The notes under the pieces are model-generated. The model did not search any database, was not told where the DNA came from, and saw nothing but the letters and a program-made list of their open reading frames with translations. DNA of 64,000 nucleotides from an uncultured Acidimicrobiales bacterium (lineage in GTDB: Bacteria > Actinomycetota > Acidimicrobiia > Acidimicrobiales > Bin134), in assembly GCA_951813325.1 (NCBI GenBank), contig OX638350.1, forward strand, positions 1,599,029-1,663,028. The letters are read 5' to 3'. A program made the position numbers and the translations under genes. Below are positions 24,698-33,774 of this stretch, one piece after another (position 1 is the stretch's first letter; each line of letters begins with the position of its first letter).

Positions 24698-25651
24698 ATG
24701 GCATTCACAAGACGGCGAGTCGTAACCGGCCACGACGCATCGGGAGCACCGGTGATCGTCTCCGACGGTCAGGCCGAGTCGAGTTTCTTGGGACGGAGCA
24801 CGGCCAGCATGTGGTACATCGGCCAGCATCCCGCAACCGTGGATGACGGCGGGGACGAGCCGGCCGACCGCAAGGACTTCGTTCCCCCGCCCGGGGGGAT
24901 CTCGTGGCGGTTCTTTTCGCTCAAGCCCTCGGGAGGAAAGGCGATCGGCCCGCTCGACGACCCCCGGTTCGACCAAGACCGGGTCGGCTTTCACGCCACC
25001 CCCACCATCGACTTCATCGAGATCATCTCGGGCCAGATCCGCTTGGAGCTGAACGACCATTGGGTGGAGCTCGAAGCGGGCGACTGCGTGATCCAGCGGG
25101 GCACGTGGCATCGGTGGATCGTCATCGGCGACGAGCCCTGCGTGTTCAGCGCCACCATGCTGGCCGCCACCGAGGGCGCCGATCCCGGATTTGCCGGAGC
25201 GTCCACCGGCACCGTGGGTCCTCGCCGGATCGTCACCGACGGCGACGGGGTGGGCGCCGATGGCCCGCCCGGCACCGCCACCCAATCAGAGGGCGGGTCA
25301 GTGACCGCCGAGCTGTGGCACACCTTCGCCCCGGTGGCCAGTGAGCTCCAGGGCGGTGATGCCCCGTCGTCGGAGATGCAGCTCAACCCGCCCGGTGGGG
25401 GGATCACCTGGAAGCACGTAACCATCCCGGCGGCGATGGCCGACCGGGCGGCCATGATGCACCAGACTCCCACCATCGATTTCGTGCGAATTGTTGAGGG
25501 CACGGTGGATTTGGAGCTCCCCGGCCAGCCGCCGGTACACCTCACCGCCGGCGACTGCGTGATCCAGCGGGGCACCGATCATGCCTGGCGGAATACCGGC
25601 GACGGACCGTTCACCCTGTCGGCGGTGATGATCGGGGTGGGCTGTGGCTAA
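24698..25651 (+). CDS. Bicupin domain protein
   Basis: A 317-residue protein with two cupin_2 domains, at about residues 60-165 and 220-315. Both end with the same GDCVIQRGTxH signature (LEAGDCVIQRGTWHRW and TAGDCVIQRGTDHAW) and carry TPTIDF(I/V) strands, so the gene arose by internal duplication. Cupins with this histidine pattern bind a metal and act as dioxygenases or sensors; this one could be gentisate-dioxygenase-like, but the reaction is unknown. ATG 24698 is preferred. The stop overlaps the next gene's GTG by 8 nt. Confidence 0.85.
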   Translation: MAFTRRRVVTGHDASGAPVIVSDGQAESSFLGRSTASMWYIGQHPATVDDGGDEPADRKDFVPPPGGISWRFFSLKPSGGKAIGPLDDPRFDQDRVGFHATPTIDFIEIISGQIRLELNDHWVELEAGDCVIQRGTWHRWIVIGDEPCVFSATMLAATEGADPGFAGASTGTVGPRRIVTDGDGVGADGPPGTATQSEGGSVTAELWHTFAPVASELQGGDAPSSEMQLNPPGGGITWKHVTIPAAMADRAAMMHQTPTIDFVRIVEGTVDLELPGQPPVHLTAGDCVIQRGTDHAWRNTGDGPFTLSAVMIGVGCG

Positions 25652-26213
25652 TCAATCGGGGGCTGATCAATCGGGGGTTGATCTGGACCCCCGGCTTCAA
25701 GCGCTGGTCGACAAGGACGAGATCACCGACACCATCCACCGGGTGGCCCGGGGCACCGACCGGCTCGACAAGGAGCTCATCATCTCCGGCTATCACCCCG
25801 ATGGCTTCGACGACCACAACAACTTCCGCGGCAGCCCGGTGGAGTTCGCCGACTGGGTGCTGGAGGTGCTCACAACCTTCGACTACACCCAGCACCTTTT
25901 AGGCCAGTGCCGCATCCAACTGGAGGGGGACGTGGCCTTCGTGGAGACCTACTGCAACGCCCACCACGTGGTGCACCCCACCGAGGAGGGGCCGGGGTCC
26001 GACATGCGCATGGGACTTCGCTATGTGGACCGATTCGAGCGTCGCGACGGAGGGCCCTGGCTGATCGCTACCCGCATCTGTGCTTTCGAATGGCGCTACA
26101 CGCTCACGCTGAACTATTCGTTTCCCTATGGCGACGACTTCACCATCGGCCACCGGGACCGCACCGATATCACCTACACCCGCCAAGGGCTGATGGGGGA
26201 GCCCAGAAGGTGA
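25644..26213 (+). CDS. SnoaL-like / nuclear transport factor 2 fold protein
   Basis: A 189-residue protein of the SnoaL-like cone-fold family: LVDKDEITDTIHRVARGTDRLD, then DGFDDHNNFRG, HLLGQCRIQLEGDVAFVETY and LRYVDRFERRDGGPWLIA. Many members are cyclases, isomerases or hydroxylase partners in aromatic catabolism. The GTG at 25644 overlaps the bicupin stop, so they are coupled. The start region is a short tandem repeat of ATCAATCGGGGG that encodes QSGADQSGVD. Confidence 0.8.
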   Translation: MANQSGADQSGVDLDPRLQALVDKDEITDTIHRVARGTDRLDKELIISGYHPDGFDDHNNFRGSPVEFADWVLEVLTTFDYTQHLLGQCRIQLEGDVAFVETYCNAHHVVHPTEEGPGSDMRMGLRYVDRFERRDGGPWLIATRICAFEWRYTLTLNYSFPYGDDFTIGHRDRTDITYTRQGLMGEPRR

Positions 26214-26255
26214 GACCCGGCCGGGCCGGAGCGGCTCCGCATCGCAGGAGGGGAT

Positions 26256-26738
26256 ATGGCGCTCGATAGGCGGCCCATCCGGTTCGAGCGGTTGGACACC
26301 GGAGAGGTTGTCCACGAAATGCTGACCCTGGCCGCCCGGGGCGACGGGTCGGGCTGGTTGAACGTGCAGCCGCTGGTGGCCGACGAGGATCGGCCTCCCG
26401 AGTCGCCGATATTCAAGCTGTTCACCGCCAAGGGTCCGGCTGTTCCCCTGGGCACTTGGGTACCGGGTCACCACTACCGGGACAAGTGGCAGCCCGCCTC
26501 GGCGGGCTTGCAGCACGCCGGTGGGCGCCATGCTGCAAAGCTCCTGGAGGAGCGGGGAGTGACCGAGCCGGAAGGTTGGAACCGGCGCCAAGACCACATC
26601 AAGCGGGGCTTGGTCTATGAGCTGCCCGAGGGCCAAGACCCGAAGGTGACGCTGGAGTTCTTGGTCGACGCCATGGCCCAGCTTGTCGAGTTCCCGCTCA
26701 GCGGGCGCTGGCAGGCAATATTCCTGACCCAGCGCTAA
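26256..26738 (+). CDS. Conserved hypothetical protein in bicupin operon
   Basis: A 160-residue soluble protein without a recognised domain. It begins MALDRRPIRFERLDTGEVV and has WLNVQPLVADEDR and PLGTWVPGHHYRDKW. An excellent ribosome-binding site, GCAGGAGGGG, precedes the ATG. It lies 42 nt after the SnoaL-like gene and is probably the third gene of that operon. Its stop overlaps the convergent acyl-CoA synthetase stop by 4 nt. Confidence 0.75.
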   Translation: MALDRRPIRFERLDTGEVVHEMLTLAARGDGSGWLNVQPLVADEDRPPESPIFKLFTAKGPAVPLGTWVPGHHYRDKWQPASAGLQHAGGRHAAKLLEERGVTEPEGWNRRQDHIKRGLVYELPEGQDPKVTLEFLVDAMAQLVEFPLSGRWQAIFLTQR

Positions 26739-28411
26739 CTGGCGCCCAACCGGTCAGCAGCGTCTTTCTTGAGCCGGCCCTTGGCCACCTTGCCCCCCGA
26801 GGACCGGGGCAGGGCGTCGACCACGAACAGGTGCTCGGGCCACCACTCCCGGGACACGCCGCGACCGGCCAGGTGCTCCCGGAGCTCGCCCAAGGCCAGG
26901 CTGGAGCCAGCCACCAGCTCCACGTAGGCGGCCACCCGTTCGCCGAACACCGGGTCGGGCGCGGCCACCGCGGCCACCATGGCCACCGCCGGATGGGTCG
27001 CCACCTCGTCCTCCACCGCGGGGGCGCTGATGTTCTTGCCCCCTCGGATGATGAAATCCGAGGTGCGCCCCACCACCCGGAGATAGCCGTCGTCGTCGAT
27101 CTCCACGATGTCGCCCATAAGCATCCGGCCATCGTCGGTCATCAGCTCGGCGTTGGCCTTGGCATCGTCGTAGTAGCCCAGTGCGGTGGCCGGCCCTCGA
27201 CAGGCGGGCTGTCCTCGACCTCGCAGCTCTGGAAGCCGCTGCCCGTCATCGGGGTCGTACAGTGCGCAGTCCATCTCCGGCTCGCACTTGCCCCCGGAGC
27301 GCAGCCGGGCCGACCGGGGGTCGCTCAGGCGGGTGCCGCTGAGCATCCCGGTTTCGTTGGAGCCGTAGAAGTTCAACACCGTGCAGCCGGTGCGGTCCTC
27401 GAACTCGGAGGCCCGCTGGTAGGGGATGGCCTCGCCGCCGGTGAACATCAGCCGCAGCGACGACAAGTCGTGGTCGTCGAACACCGGCGAGTTGAGCATC
27501 ATGATGAACTGGGTGGTGACCGCGCACAGCACCGTCACCCGCTCGGCCTCGATGAGGCGGATTAGCGCGGTGGCATCGAAATCGGCCATAACCACGGTGG
27601 GCACTCCCAGGATGGTGGGGGTGTAGTGGGCGGTCCACAGCCCGAAGCCGAACGGGGCCGGCACCGGCACGCAGAACACCTCGTCGGATCCCAGGCCGCT
27701 GTACTCCACTGCCTTCTGGTGGAAGTAGAACCAGCGGTTGTGGGTCTGCATCACGCACTTGGGCAACCCGGTGGTGCCCGACGTGGAGTTCAGCAGGCAC
27801 AGCTCAGAAGCCCTCAGGCGGCGCTCTTCCACGGCATCGGCGAAACCGGGGACTGACTCAGGCAGGGGAGCCGGATCGCCGTCGAGAGCGATGGCTGCAC
27901 CCTGGCCCGGGCCGTCCACGATGATGTGGTGCTGGAGGTCGGGCAGGCCTCGGCGCAACTCGGCCACCGCGTCGCCTGCTGGACAACCTCGATGCTCAGC
28001 GGGAGTCATGATGGCTCGGGCGCCGGATTTCTGCACCAGATGGGCGATCTCTGCCGGCCCGGCCCGATGACCGATCCCCATGACCACCACCCCGGCCTTG
28101 TCGGCTCCCGTGAAAGCAGCGTGCACCCCAGCACCGTCGGGCAAGATCACCGCCGCCCGGGCGCCGCGGTCCAGCCCCGCAGCCAGCAACGCGGCCGCCA
28201 CCCGATCCGAAAGCCGGTCATAACCCGCCCACGTGGTCCGATCGACGCTTCCAGAAGAGTCTGAGCCCGGTTGGCGGCGCCAAGTGACATAGGCAGTGTT
28301 GTCGGGCCGCTCCGCAGCATTGCGCCAGATCAGGTCGGTGGGAGTGTCGTGTCCCCACCAGCGCGCCGCTACGTAGCCGGCAGCAACCTCAGGGTCAGCG
28401 GCGATCGCCAT
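26735..28411 (-). CDS. Acyl-CoA synthetase (AMP-forming)
   Basis: A 558-residue ANL-superfamily enzyme. The AMP-binding signature is LNSTSGTTGLPKCVMQTH, followed by VLNFYGSNETGM, the hinge region GRTSDFIIRGGKNISAPAVE and a C-terminal lysine in SGGKVAKGRLKKD. It activates a carboxylic acid (fatty, bile-acid-like or aromatic) to its CoA thioester. The start ATG 28411 (MAIAADPEVAAGY) fits the family length; the stop codon of the amidohydrolase lies 13 nt upstream, so the two are likely an operon. Confidence 0.9.
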   Translation of the reverse strand: MAIAADPEVAAGYVAARWWGHDTPTDLIWRNAAERPDNTAYVTWRRQPGSDSSGSVDRTTWAGYDRLSDRVAAALLAAGLDRGARAAVILPDGAGVHAAFTGADKAGVVVMGIGHRAGPAEIAHLVQKSGARAIMTPAEHRGCPAGDAVAELRRGLPDLQHHIIVDGPGQGAAIALDGDPAPLPESVPGFADAVEERRLRASELCLLNSTSGTTGLPKCVMQTHNRWFYFHQKAVEYSGLGSDEVFCVPVPAPFGFGLWTAHYTPTILGVPTVVMADFDATALIRLIEAERVTVLCAVTTQFIMMLNSPVFDDHDLSSLRLMFTGGEAIPYQRASEFEDRTGCTVLNFYGSNETGMLSGTRLSDPRSARLRSGGKCEPEMDCALYDPDDGQRLPELRGRGQPACRGPATALGYYDDAKANAELMTDDGRMLMGDIVEIDDDGYLRVVGRTSDFIIRGGKNISAPAVEDEVATHPAVAMVAAVAAPDPVFGERVAAYVELVAGSSLALGELREHLAGRGVSREWWPEHLFVVDALPRSSGGKVAKGRLKKDAADRLGAS

Positions 28412-28424
28412 CGCTCGAACGGCC

Positions 28425-29681
28425 TCAGAAGCTATTGGGGTTGGCGACCACGGAGTCGGGGACGGGGTGGCGGAACAGGTCGCTGGCGTTGGCCCAGCAG
28501 ATTTTGGCGACCTCATCGGCAGCAATGCCGGTGAGCTGTCGGCGGAGCAGATCCTGGGTATCGGGCCAGCTTGAGTCGGCGTGGGGATAGTCGGACTCCA
28601 CCATCAGGTTCTGCACCCCGATGTAGTGACGGTGGTCGTAGGCCGAGGGGTCGTCGATGGCGCAGAACCAGAAGTTGCGACGCAGCGTGTCGGCCGGCGA
28701 CAGCTCCACATCGTTCCAGGTGCCGTACATGGAGTCGTACTTGCGGATGTGCTCCAAGCGGTCCAGCAGCCCGGCCACCCACCCGGTGCCCCCCTCGCTG
28801 AGGGCGATCTTGATGTTGGGGAAGCGCACCGGGATCTTGGAGTAGAGCCAGTCCACCGCGGCGAACATGGCGTAGCCGAAGAACAGCACCCCCACGGTGT
28901 CTGACGGGGCGTCGGGAGCGGTGGCCGGCGCGGAGCCCGAGGAGCCGACGTGGAGGCACACCACCGTCTCGGTCTCCTCGCAGGCGGCCATGATCGGGTC
29001 CCAGTGGCCGGAGTGAAGCGTGGGGTACCCCAGCGAGTGGGGCGCCTCAGAGAAGCTGATGGCCCGGTAGCCCCGCTCGGCGTTGCGGTACACCTCGGCC
29101 GCGCCCGCCTCAGGGTCCATGAAGTAGGTGATCTGACACGGGATCATGCGGTCGGGATGGGCCCCAGACCACTCTTCGATGTTCCAGTCGTTCCAAGCCC
29201 GCACCGCGGCCAGGGCCAGGTCGGGGTCGTCGGTCAGCTGCTGGAAGCGCTGGCCGCAGAAGCCGGGCAGAAACGACGGGAAGCACAGCGACGCGTAGAT
29301 CCCGTTGAGATCCATGTCGGCGATCCGGGCGTCGATGTCCCACGCTCCCCGGCGCATGTCCGCGAAACGGGCGGGGTCGAAGCTGTATTCGCCAACCGGT
29401 CGGCCAGCCACCGCGTTGAATCCCACGTTGGGCAGCGAGTGTCCGGCGTACAGCCAGGTTTCCGAGCCGTCCTCGAGGGTGGCCACCCGGGGGGCGTCGG
29501 CGGCGTACTTGGCCGGGAACCGGTCGGCGAATGCGCCGGGGGGCTCCACGATGTGGTCATCCACCGAGATCACCGGGGTCCACCGAGGAGCCCGCTGCGG
29601 CTCGGGCAAAAACGTCACCTGGCCCTTGACGTTTTGGGTGAAGGATGTGTCGGCGGTGAGGTCGTCCAGCGATATGGCCAT
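28425..29681 (-). CDS. Amidohydrolase family protein (Amidohydro_2)
   Basis: A 418-residue metal-dependent hydrolase: VISVDDHIVEPPGAF at the N-terminal metal site, CFPSFLPGF, and VESDYPHADSSWPDT near the end. It belongs with ACMSD-like/TIM-barrel amidohydrolases common in actinobacterial aromatic and steroid catabolism. ATG 29681 is chosen over a TTG at 29687. It precedes the acyl-CoA synthetase by 13 nt, suggesting that hydrolysis or decarboxylation and CoA activation act in series. Confidence 0.88.
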   Translation of the reverse strand: MAISLDDLTADTSFTQNVKGQVTFLPEPQRAPRWTPVISVDDHIVEPPGAFADRFPAKYAADAPRVATLEDGSETWLYAGHSLPNVGFNAVAGRPVGEYSFDPARFADMRRGAWDIDARIADMDLNGIYASLCFPSFLPGFCGQRFQQLTDDPDLALAAVRAWNDWNIEEWSGAHPDRMIPCQITYFMDPEAGAAEVYRNAERGYRAISFSEAPHSLGYPTLHSGHWDPIMAACEETETVVCLHVGSSGSAPATAPDAPSDTVGVLFFGYAMFAAVDWLYSKIPVRFPNIKIALSEGGTGWVAGLLDRLEHIRKYDSMYGTWNDVELSPADTLRRNFWFCAIDDPSAYDHRHYIGVQNLMVESDYPHADSSWPDTQDLLRRQLTGIAADEVAKICWANASDLFRHPVPDSVVANPNSF

Positions 29682-29699
29682 GCTCAAGCTTCTCGCGAA

Positions 29700-30158
29700 C
29701 TAACCGGGCGAGGCCACTGAGAGATGCACGTGGAGGTCGGTGAAGCTGGGCGGGCCGAGGCCGTCGCTGCAATGCAGGGCCAAGTGCCGCTCGCCGGATT
29801 CAACGATCATGCCGGCGTTGCCCAGCCAGGCTGTTTCGAGCCCGCCCAGATCCCAGGCGTTCCACACCTCCAAGCGCCGGGCATGGGCGCCGACCACGGT
29901 CAACTCCACATCTGCCGGGCTGGTGTCTGACCACACGGAGATGATCTCCGAGGAGGCCCCGTTCACCTCAAGGAGGCCGTTGACGGCGGCGAGCTTGAGA
30001 GCTTGGCGCCGATCGGGCCGGGCGGAGATTCGCTCCAACCGCACCCTGGTTCCCTCGGACACCGCCAACCGCAGCAGGGGGCGCACATCGTGCCCGCCAT
30101 GGACGACGATCTCGGCCCCATCGGCAAATTGATCGCTGAGCGTGGGACGGTCAGTCAT
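29700..30158 (-). CDS. Hypothetical protein
   Basis: A 152-residue protein of unknown family: GAEIVVHGGHDVRPLLRLA, RVRLERISARPDR, LEVWNAWDLGG, and LALHCSDGLGPP. It lacks a signal peptide and membrane segments. Its ATG overlaps the stop of the preceding membrane-anchored protein (ATGA), so the two are co-translated. It stops 18 nt before the amidohydrolase start. Confidence 0.68.
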   Translation of the reverse strand: MTDRPTLSDQFADGAEIVVHGGHDVRPLLRLAVSEGTRVRLERISARPDRRQALKLAAVNGLLEVNGASSEIISVWSDTSPADVELTVVGAHARRLEVWNAWDLGGLETAWLGNAGMIVESGERHLALHCSDGLGPPSFTDLHVHLSVASPG

Positions 30159-30790
30159 GGCCGGGCGAAGGGGTCAAGGCCCCTGTCCTCCCACGTGGGA
30201 GTGGGCTTGCGCCCGGTGGTCCAGCAGTGCCGCAGCATGGGCTCGGGCAGGCTCAGCTCCTCTGTGGCGCCGCGGCGGGGATTGAAGCGCTGGGGGGCCT
30301 GGCCGATGGCCATCAGGGCGCGGTTGTCCTCGCCGAACACTGCCGACGACGGGCGCTCGGACAGGTTCTTCCAGTAGCGGCGGCGCACGGCGATGATCGA
30401 GGGAGGGGTTCCCCGAGGGGTGAGCTTGAAAATGGAGTCGCCCGCCTGCCAAGGCTGCGATGACGGAGATTCCCCCTGCCCGGCGGCCGGGTTGTGGGTG
30501 AGGTGTTCGGGGGGTTGGCCGGGGGGAGATCCAGCGACGGCTTCGGCCTGTTCACGGGCGGGAGGTTCGGCGGTGATCTCCGCAGGCTGGTAGCCGGGTT
30601 TCTCGGCAAAGCTCGAGGCGGGATTTTCCGGGGGCAGGGGGGTGTCGACCATGAGCCATGCGGGAGTTCCGGTAGTGCGGGGGCGGAATGGGCGGCGGAT
30701 TGGCTTGCCCATCCAGTCCAAGATGATGGCCAGGGTGGCCAGCGCCAGCATTACCAGCAAGAAGACGAAGAAGGCGGCAACCGGGGACAT
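30155..30790 (-). CDS. Membrane-anchored hypothetical protein
   Basis: A 211-residue protein with an N-terminal membrane anchor (VAAFFVFLLVMLALATLAI, about residues 4-24). A proline/glutamate-rich linker (about 55-115) follows, then a basic C-terminal domain with VRRRYWKNLSER and GRKPTPTWEDRGLDPF. No domain is recognised. It is coupled to the 29700 gene by ATGA overlap and is likely a scaffold or adaptor at the membrane (inference). Confidence 0.65.
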   Translation of the reverse strand: MSPVAAFFVFLLVMLALATLAIILDWMGKPIRRPFRPRTTGTPAWLMVDTPLPPENPASSFAEKPGYQPAEITAEPPAREQAEAVAGSPPGQPPEHLTHNPAAGQGESPSSQPWQAGDSIFKLTPRGTPPSIIAVRRRYWKNLSERPSSAVFGEDNRALMAIGQAPQRFNPRRGATEELSLPEPMLRHCWTTGRKPTPTWEDRGLDPFARP

Positions 30791-30814
30791 AGCAGTGTGC
30801 CGTCTATTTTATTC

Positions 30815-31612
30815 TCAACTCCCCTGGAAACGGGGTTCGCGGTGTTGGGCGAAGGCCGCCCGGCCCTCGGCAAAGTCCGCGCTGGCCCAGCAATCGGCAA
30901 TGGCTTCCAGCGCCGGCTGTCGATCGCCCCGGCCGGTCGCCGCGGCGATCGACAACTTCGCGGCCCGCAGGGTGAGCGGGGCGTTGGCCACCAGGCGGGC
31001 GCACAACCGGTCGACCTCGGCACCCAGCTGTTTGGCGGGCACCACCGAGTGGGCCAGTCCCATTCTCGCGGCTTCCTCGGCGCTGAACCGGCCCCCGGTC
31101 ATCAAGATCAGGGCCGCGTTGGCATCGCCCACTCGGCCCACCAGCTGCTCGACTCCCTCGATGGGATAGCCCACTCCGAGACGGGCGGCCGGGATGCCGA
31201 ACTGCGACCTGTCGGTGGCCACCAGAAGGTCGGCGTGCAGGGCCGCCAAAAGCCCGCCTCCGAGGCAGTAGCCGTCCACCGCGGCGATCAAGGGCTTGGT
31301 CAGGCGGCCCAGCGCAGCCGGGCCCCGGCTATTGCTTACCCCCTGTGAGGACGGATCTCGGCTCGGGCCCCGGGCGGAGTCCAGGCTTGCGATGTCGGCC
31401 CCAGAGGCGAAAGCCCGGCCCCCGGCGCCGGATATGACCACGACCCGGATCTCGGGATTGTGCTGGTAGGCGTCGACAACGGCGGCCAGCGCCGCGAACA
31501 TATCGGTCGTGATGGAATTGTGCCTCTCGGGGTTGTCGAACACGATGCGGCCGACCGCGCCCTCCACCTCGCCGATCAGCTTGTCGGTGCCGGTCTCTAC
31601 TCTCTGGGCCAT
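30815..31612 (-). CDS. Enoyl-CoA hydratase/isomerase family protein
   Basis: A 265-residue crotonase: IVFDNPERHNSIT, the first oxyanion loop RAFASGADIASLDS and the second DGYCLGGGLLAALHADL, then MTGGRFSAEEAARMGLAH. ATG 31612 (MAQRVETG) gives normal length. It diverges from the CaiB-type CoA-transferase, with only 17 bp between starts, so their promoters overlap each other's coding sequence. Both enzymes work on CoA thioesters and are likely one pathway. Confidence 0.88.
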   Translation of the reverse strand: MAQRVETGTDKLIGEVEGAVGRIVFDNPERHNSITTDMFAALAAVVDAYQHNPEIRVVVISGAGGRAFASGADIASLDSARGPSRDPSSQGVSNSRGPAALGRLTKPLIAAVDGYCLGGGLLAALHADLLVATDRSQFGIPAARLGVGYPIEGVEQLVGRVGDANAALILMTGGRFSAEEAARMGLAHSVVPAKQLGAEVDRLCARLVANAPLTLRAAKLSIAAATGRGDRQPALEAIADCWASADFAEGRAAFAQHREPRFQGS

Positions 31613-31629
31613 CCGGTAGTAGTACCACG

Positions 31630-32841
31630 ATGTCGATGTACGACCGCGCAAAGCCGGGAAACGGGCCGCTCGATGGCCTACGGGTGATTGACCTGACCCG
31701 AGCTCGGGCCGGTCCCACCTGCACCCGGCAGCTGGCTGACATGGGGGCCGACGTGACCTGCGTGGTCGACCCCCATCGCCGGTACTTGGGCGGGTCCGAC
31801 AACAACAACCTCCAGCGCAACAAGCGGTCGATGGAGTTGGACCTGACCGATGACCGGGCCCGGGAGGCGTTTTTCCGGCTGGCCGACCGGGCCGACGTAG
31901 TCGTGGAGAACTTCCGCCCGGCAGTCAAAGACCGCCTGGGTATCGGCTACGGGGTGCTGTCGGCCAGAAGCCCCCGACTGGTGTACGCCAGCATCTCGGG
32001 ATTCGGGCAACAGGGTCCGTACGCCAACCGACCCGGGGTAGATCAGATCGCCCAGGGATTGAGCGGGCTTATGAGCGTGACCGGCCCTCCCGGCAGCGGC
32101 CCGTGGCGGGTGGGGATCGCCGTTTCCGACACCGCGGCGGGCACGTTCTTGACTCAAGGGGTGCTGGCCGCGCTGTTGGCCCGGGAGCGCACCGGGCGGG
32201 GGCAGTGGGTCCACACCTCGCTGCTGGAGGCGGCCGTCAACTTCATGGACTTCCAGGCCGTGCGCTGGCTGACCGATGGGGAGATCCCCCCGCAGGAGGG
32301 CAACCACCATCCCACTGTTGCGCCCATGGGCATGTTCGCCACCGCCGACGGGCACGTCAACGTGGCCCCGATGGCCCGGTGGGAGGCGTTTGCCGAGGCG
32401 CTGGATGCTCCCGAGCTGGTGACCGATCCCCGGTTCAACGACCGCGACACCCGCATGGCCTACCGGAAGGAGGTGGCCGAGATCGTCCAAGCCCGCCTGA
32501 CCACCGCCACCACTGCCCACTGGGTGGAGCGGCTGAACGCCGCGGGCTGCCCTTGCGGGCCGGTGCTGGCCGTGGACGAGGCTTTCGCCGATCCCCAGGT
32601 GGAGCATCTGAACGTGTTCTCGATGGTTCCCGGCCCCGACGGCGGCGAGCTGGCGGCGCTGCGGCTGCCCCTCACGTTCACCGACACCCCCGCCGCCGTG
32701 GGCGCCGGCCCTGTCCACCCCGGCTATCACACCCGCGAGATCCTGGCTGAACTGGGCTATGACCAAGCCGAGGTCGACTACCTGGCGGGCTCCGCCGGCC
32801 AATTGCCGCGCTGCCTACGGCAGACGGGCGAGGAGGGTTAG
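31630..32841 (+). CDS. CaiB/BaiF family CoA-transferase
   Basis: A 403-residue class III CoA-transferase. LDGLRVIDLTRARAG opens the fold, RSMELDLTDDRAREAFFRL follows, and the catalytic aspartate lies in VSDTAAGTF. HPTVAPMGMFATADGHVNV is typical of the family. It moves CoA between acids, as in carnitine, bile-acid or formyl-CoA systems. The start is ATG 31630 or ATG 31636. Its last 27 nt overlap the convergent nucleoside hydrolase gene. Confidence 0.9.
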   Translation: MSMYDRAKPGNGPLDGLRVIDLTRARAGPTCTRQLADMGADVTCVVDPHRRYLGGSDNNNLQRNKRSMELDLTDDRAREAFFRLADRADVVVENFRPAVKDRLGIGYGVLSARSPRLVYASISGFGQQGPYANRPGVDQIAQGLSGLMSVTGPPGSGPWRVGIAVSDTAAGTFLTQGVLAALLARERTGRGQWVHTSLLEAAVNFMDFQAVRWLTDGEIPPQEGNHHPTVAPMGMFATADGHVNVAPMARWEAFAEALDAPELVTDPRFNDRDTRMAYRKEVAEIVQARLTTATTAHWVERLNAAGCPCGPVLAVDEAFADPQVEHLNVFSMVPGPDGGELAALRLPLTFTDTPAAVGAGPVHPGYHTREILAELGYDQAEVDYLAGSAGQLPRCLRQTGEEG

Positions 32842-33774
32842 CAGCAGCTCGTAGAAGCCGTCGGAGTCCACTTCGGTGATGTAGTAGCAGTTGGGCGGGC
32901 GGTCGGTGACGTCCCACCAGTCCACCGCGGTCATCCCCAGGGTGAGGGGAGAGCCGGTCTCTACTTCGACGTTGCAGTGGCGGCCGCGGTACAGGTCGGG
33001 GCGCAGCAGGTAGGCGATCACGTTGGGATCGTGGAGGGGGCCGCCGGTCGTGCCGTACTTGTCAACGTCGAAGCGCTCGTAGAAGTCCAGCATGCCGGCG
33101 GCAGCGGCCCCGGTGCGGTTGCCCAAGGCCCGCACCTGGTTGATCCAGGCATCGGTCATCAGCGCTTTGTGGGTGACGTCCAGGGGCACCATGGTGACCG
33201 GGGCCCCGCAGTGGAGAACGATCTGGGCGGCATCGGGGTCGACGAAGACGTTGAACTCCGCAGTGGGCGTCGTGTTGCCACCCTCGAAGAACCCGCCACC
33301 CATGCAGACGATCTCCCTTATGTGCTTGGCCGCCTCGGGAGCGGTCTCCAGCACCCTGGCCACATTGGTCATCGGACCCACCGGGCAAATGGTGATCGCC
33401 CGCTCTCCGGCGGCCAAAAGGGTGTCGACCATCCAGTCCACCGCATGCCGGGGTTGCAGGGAAGTGACGGGATCGGGCAGGTCGGCGCCGTCGATCCCGG
33501 TGGCTCCGTGGACGTGCTCGGCGGTGACCAGCTCCCGGCGCAGTGGGCGATCGCAGCCGGCGAACACAGGAATGTCAGGTCGGCCGGCCAGCTCCACGAG
33601 GATGCGGGCGTTGCGGGCGGTGAGCTCGAGGGGCACGTTTCCGGCCACCGCGGTGATACCCAGTACCTGGAGTTGGGGGGCAGCCAGTGCAGCCAGAATG
33701 GCGATGGCGTCGTCTTGGCCGGGGTCGGTGTCGATGATGATCGGCCGGGGGCGGCTGTTGGGGGTAGGGCTCAT
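32815..33774 (-). CDS. Nucleoside hydrolase (inosine/uridine-preferring family)
   Basis: A 319-residue nucleoside hydrolase. The calcium-binding DTDPGQDDA motif (about residues 15-23) is intact; VGPMTNVA, MGGGFFEGGN and AEFNVFVDPDAA match the active site. It cleaves the N-glycosidic bond of ribonucleosides for salvage. The ATG 33774 overlaps the GatD stop as ATGA, placing it third in a murT-gatD-nucleoside hydrolase operon. Its final 27 nt overlap the CaiB gene on the other strand. Confidence 0.9.
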   Translation of the reverse strand: MSPTPNSRPRPIIIDTDPGQDDAIAILAALAAPQLQVLGITAVAGNVPLELTARNARILVELAGRPDIPVFAGCDRPLRRELVTAEHVHGATGIDGADLPDPVTSLQPRHAVDWMVDTLLAAGERAITICPVGPMTNVARVLETAPEAAKHIREIVCMGGGFFEGGNTTPTAEFNVFVDPDAAQIVLHCGAPVTMVPLDVTHKALMTDAWINQVRALGNRTGAAAAGMLDFYERFDVDKYGTTGGPLHDPNVIAYLLRPDLYRGRHCNVEVETGSPLTLGMTAVDWWDVTDRPPNCYYITEVDSDGFYELLLTLLARLP

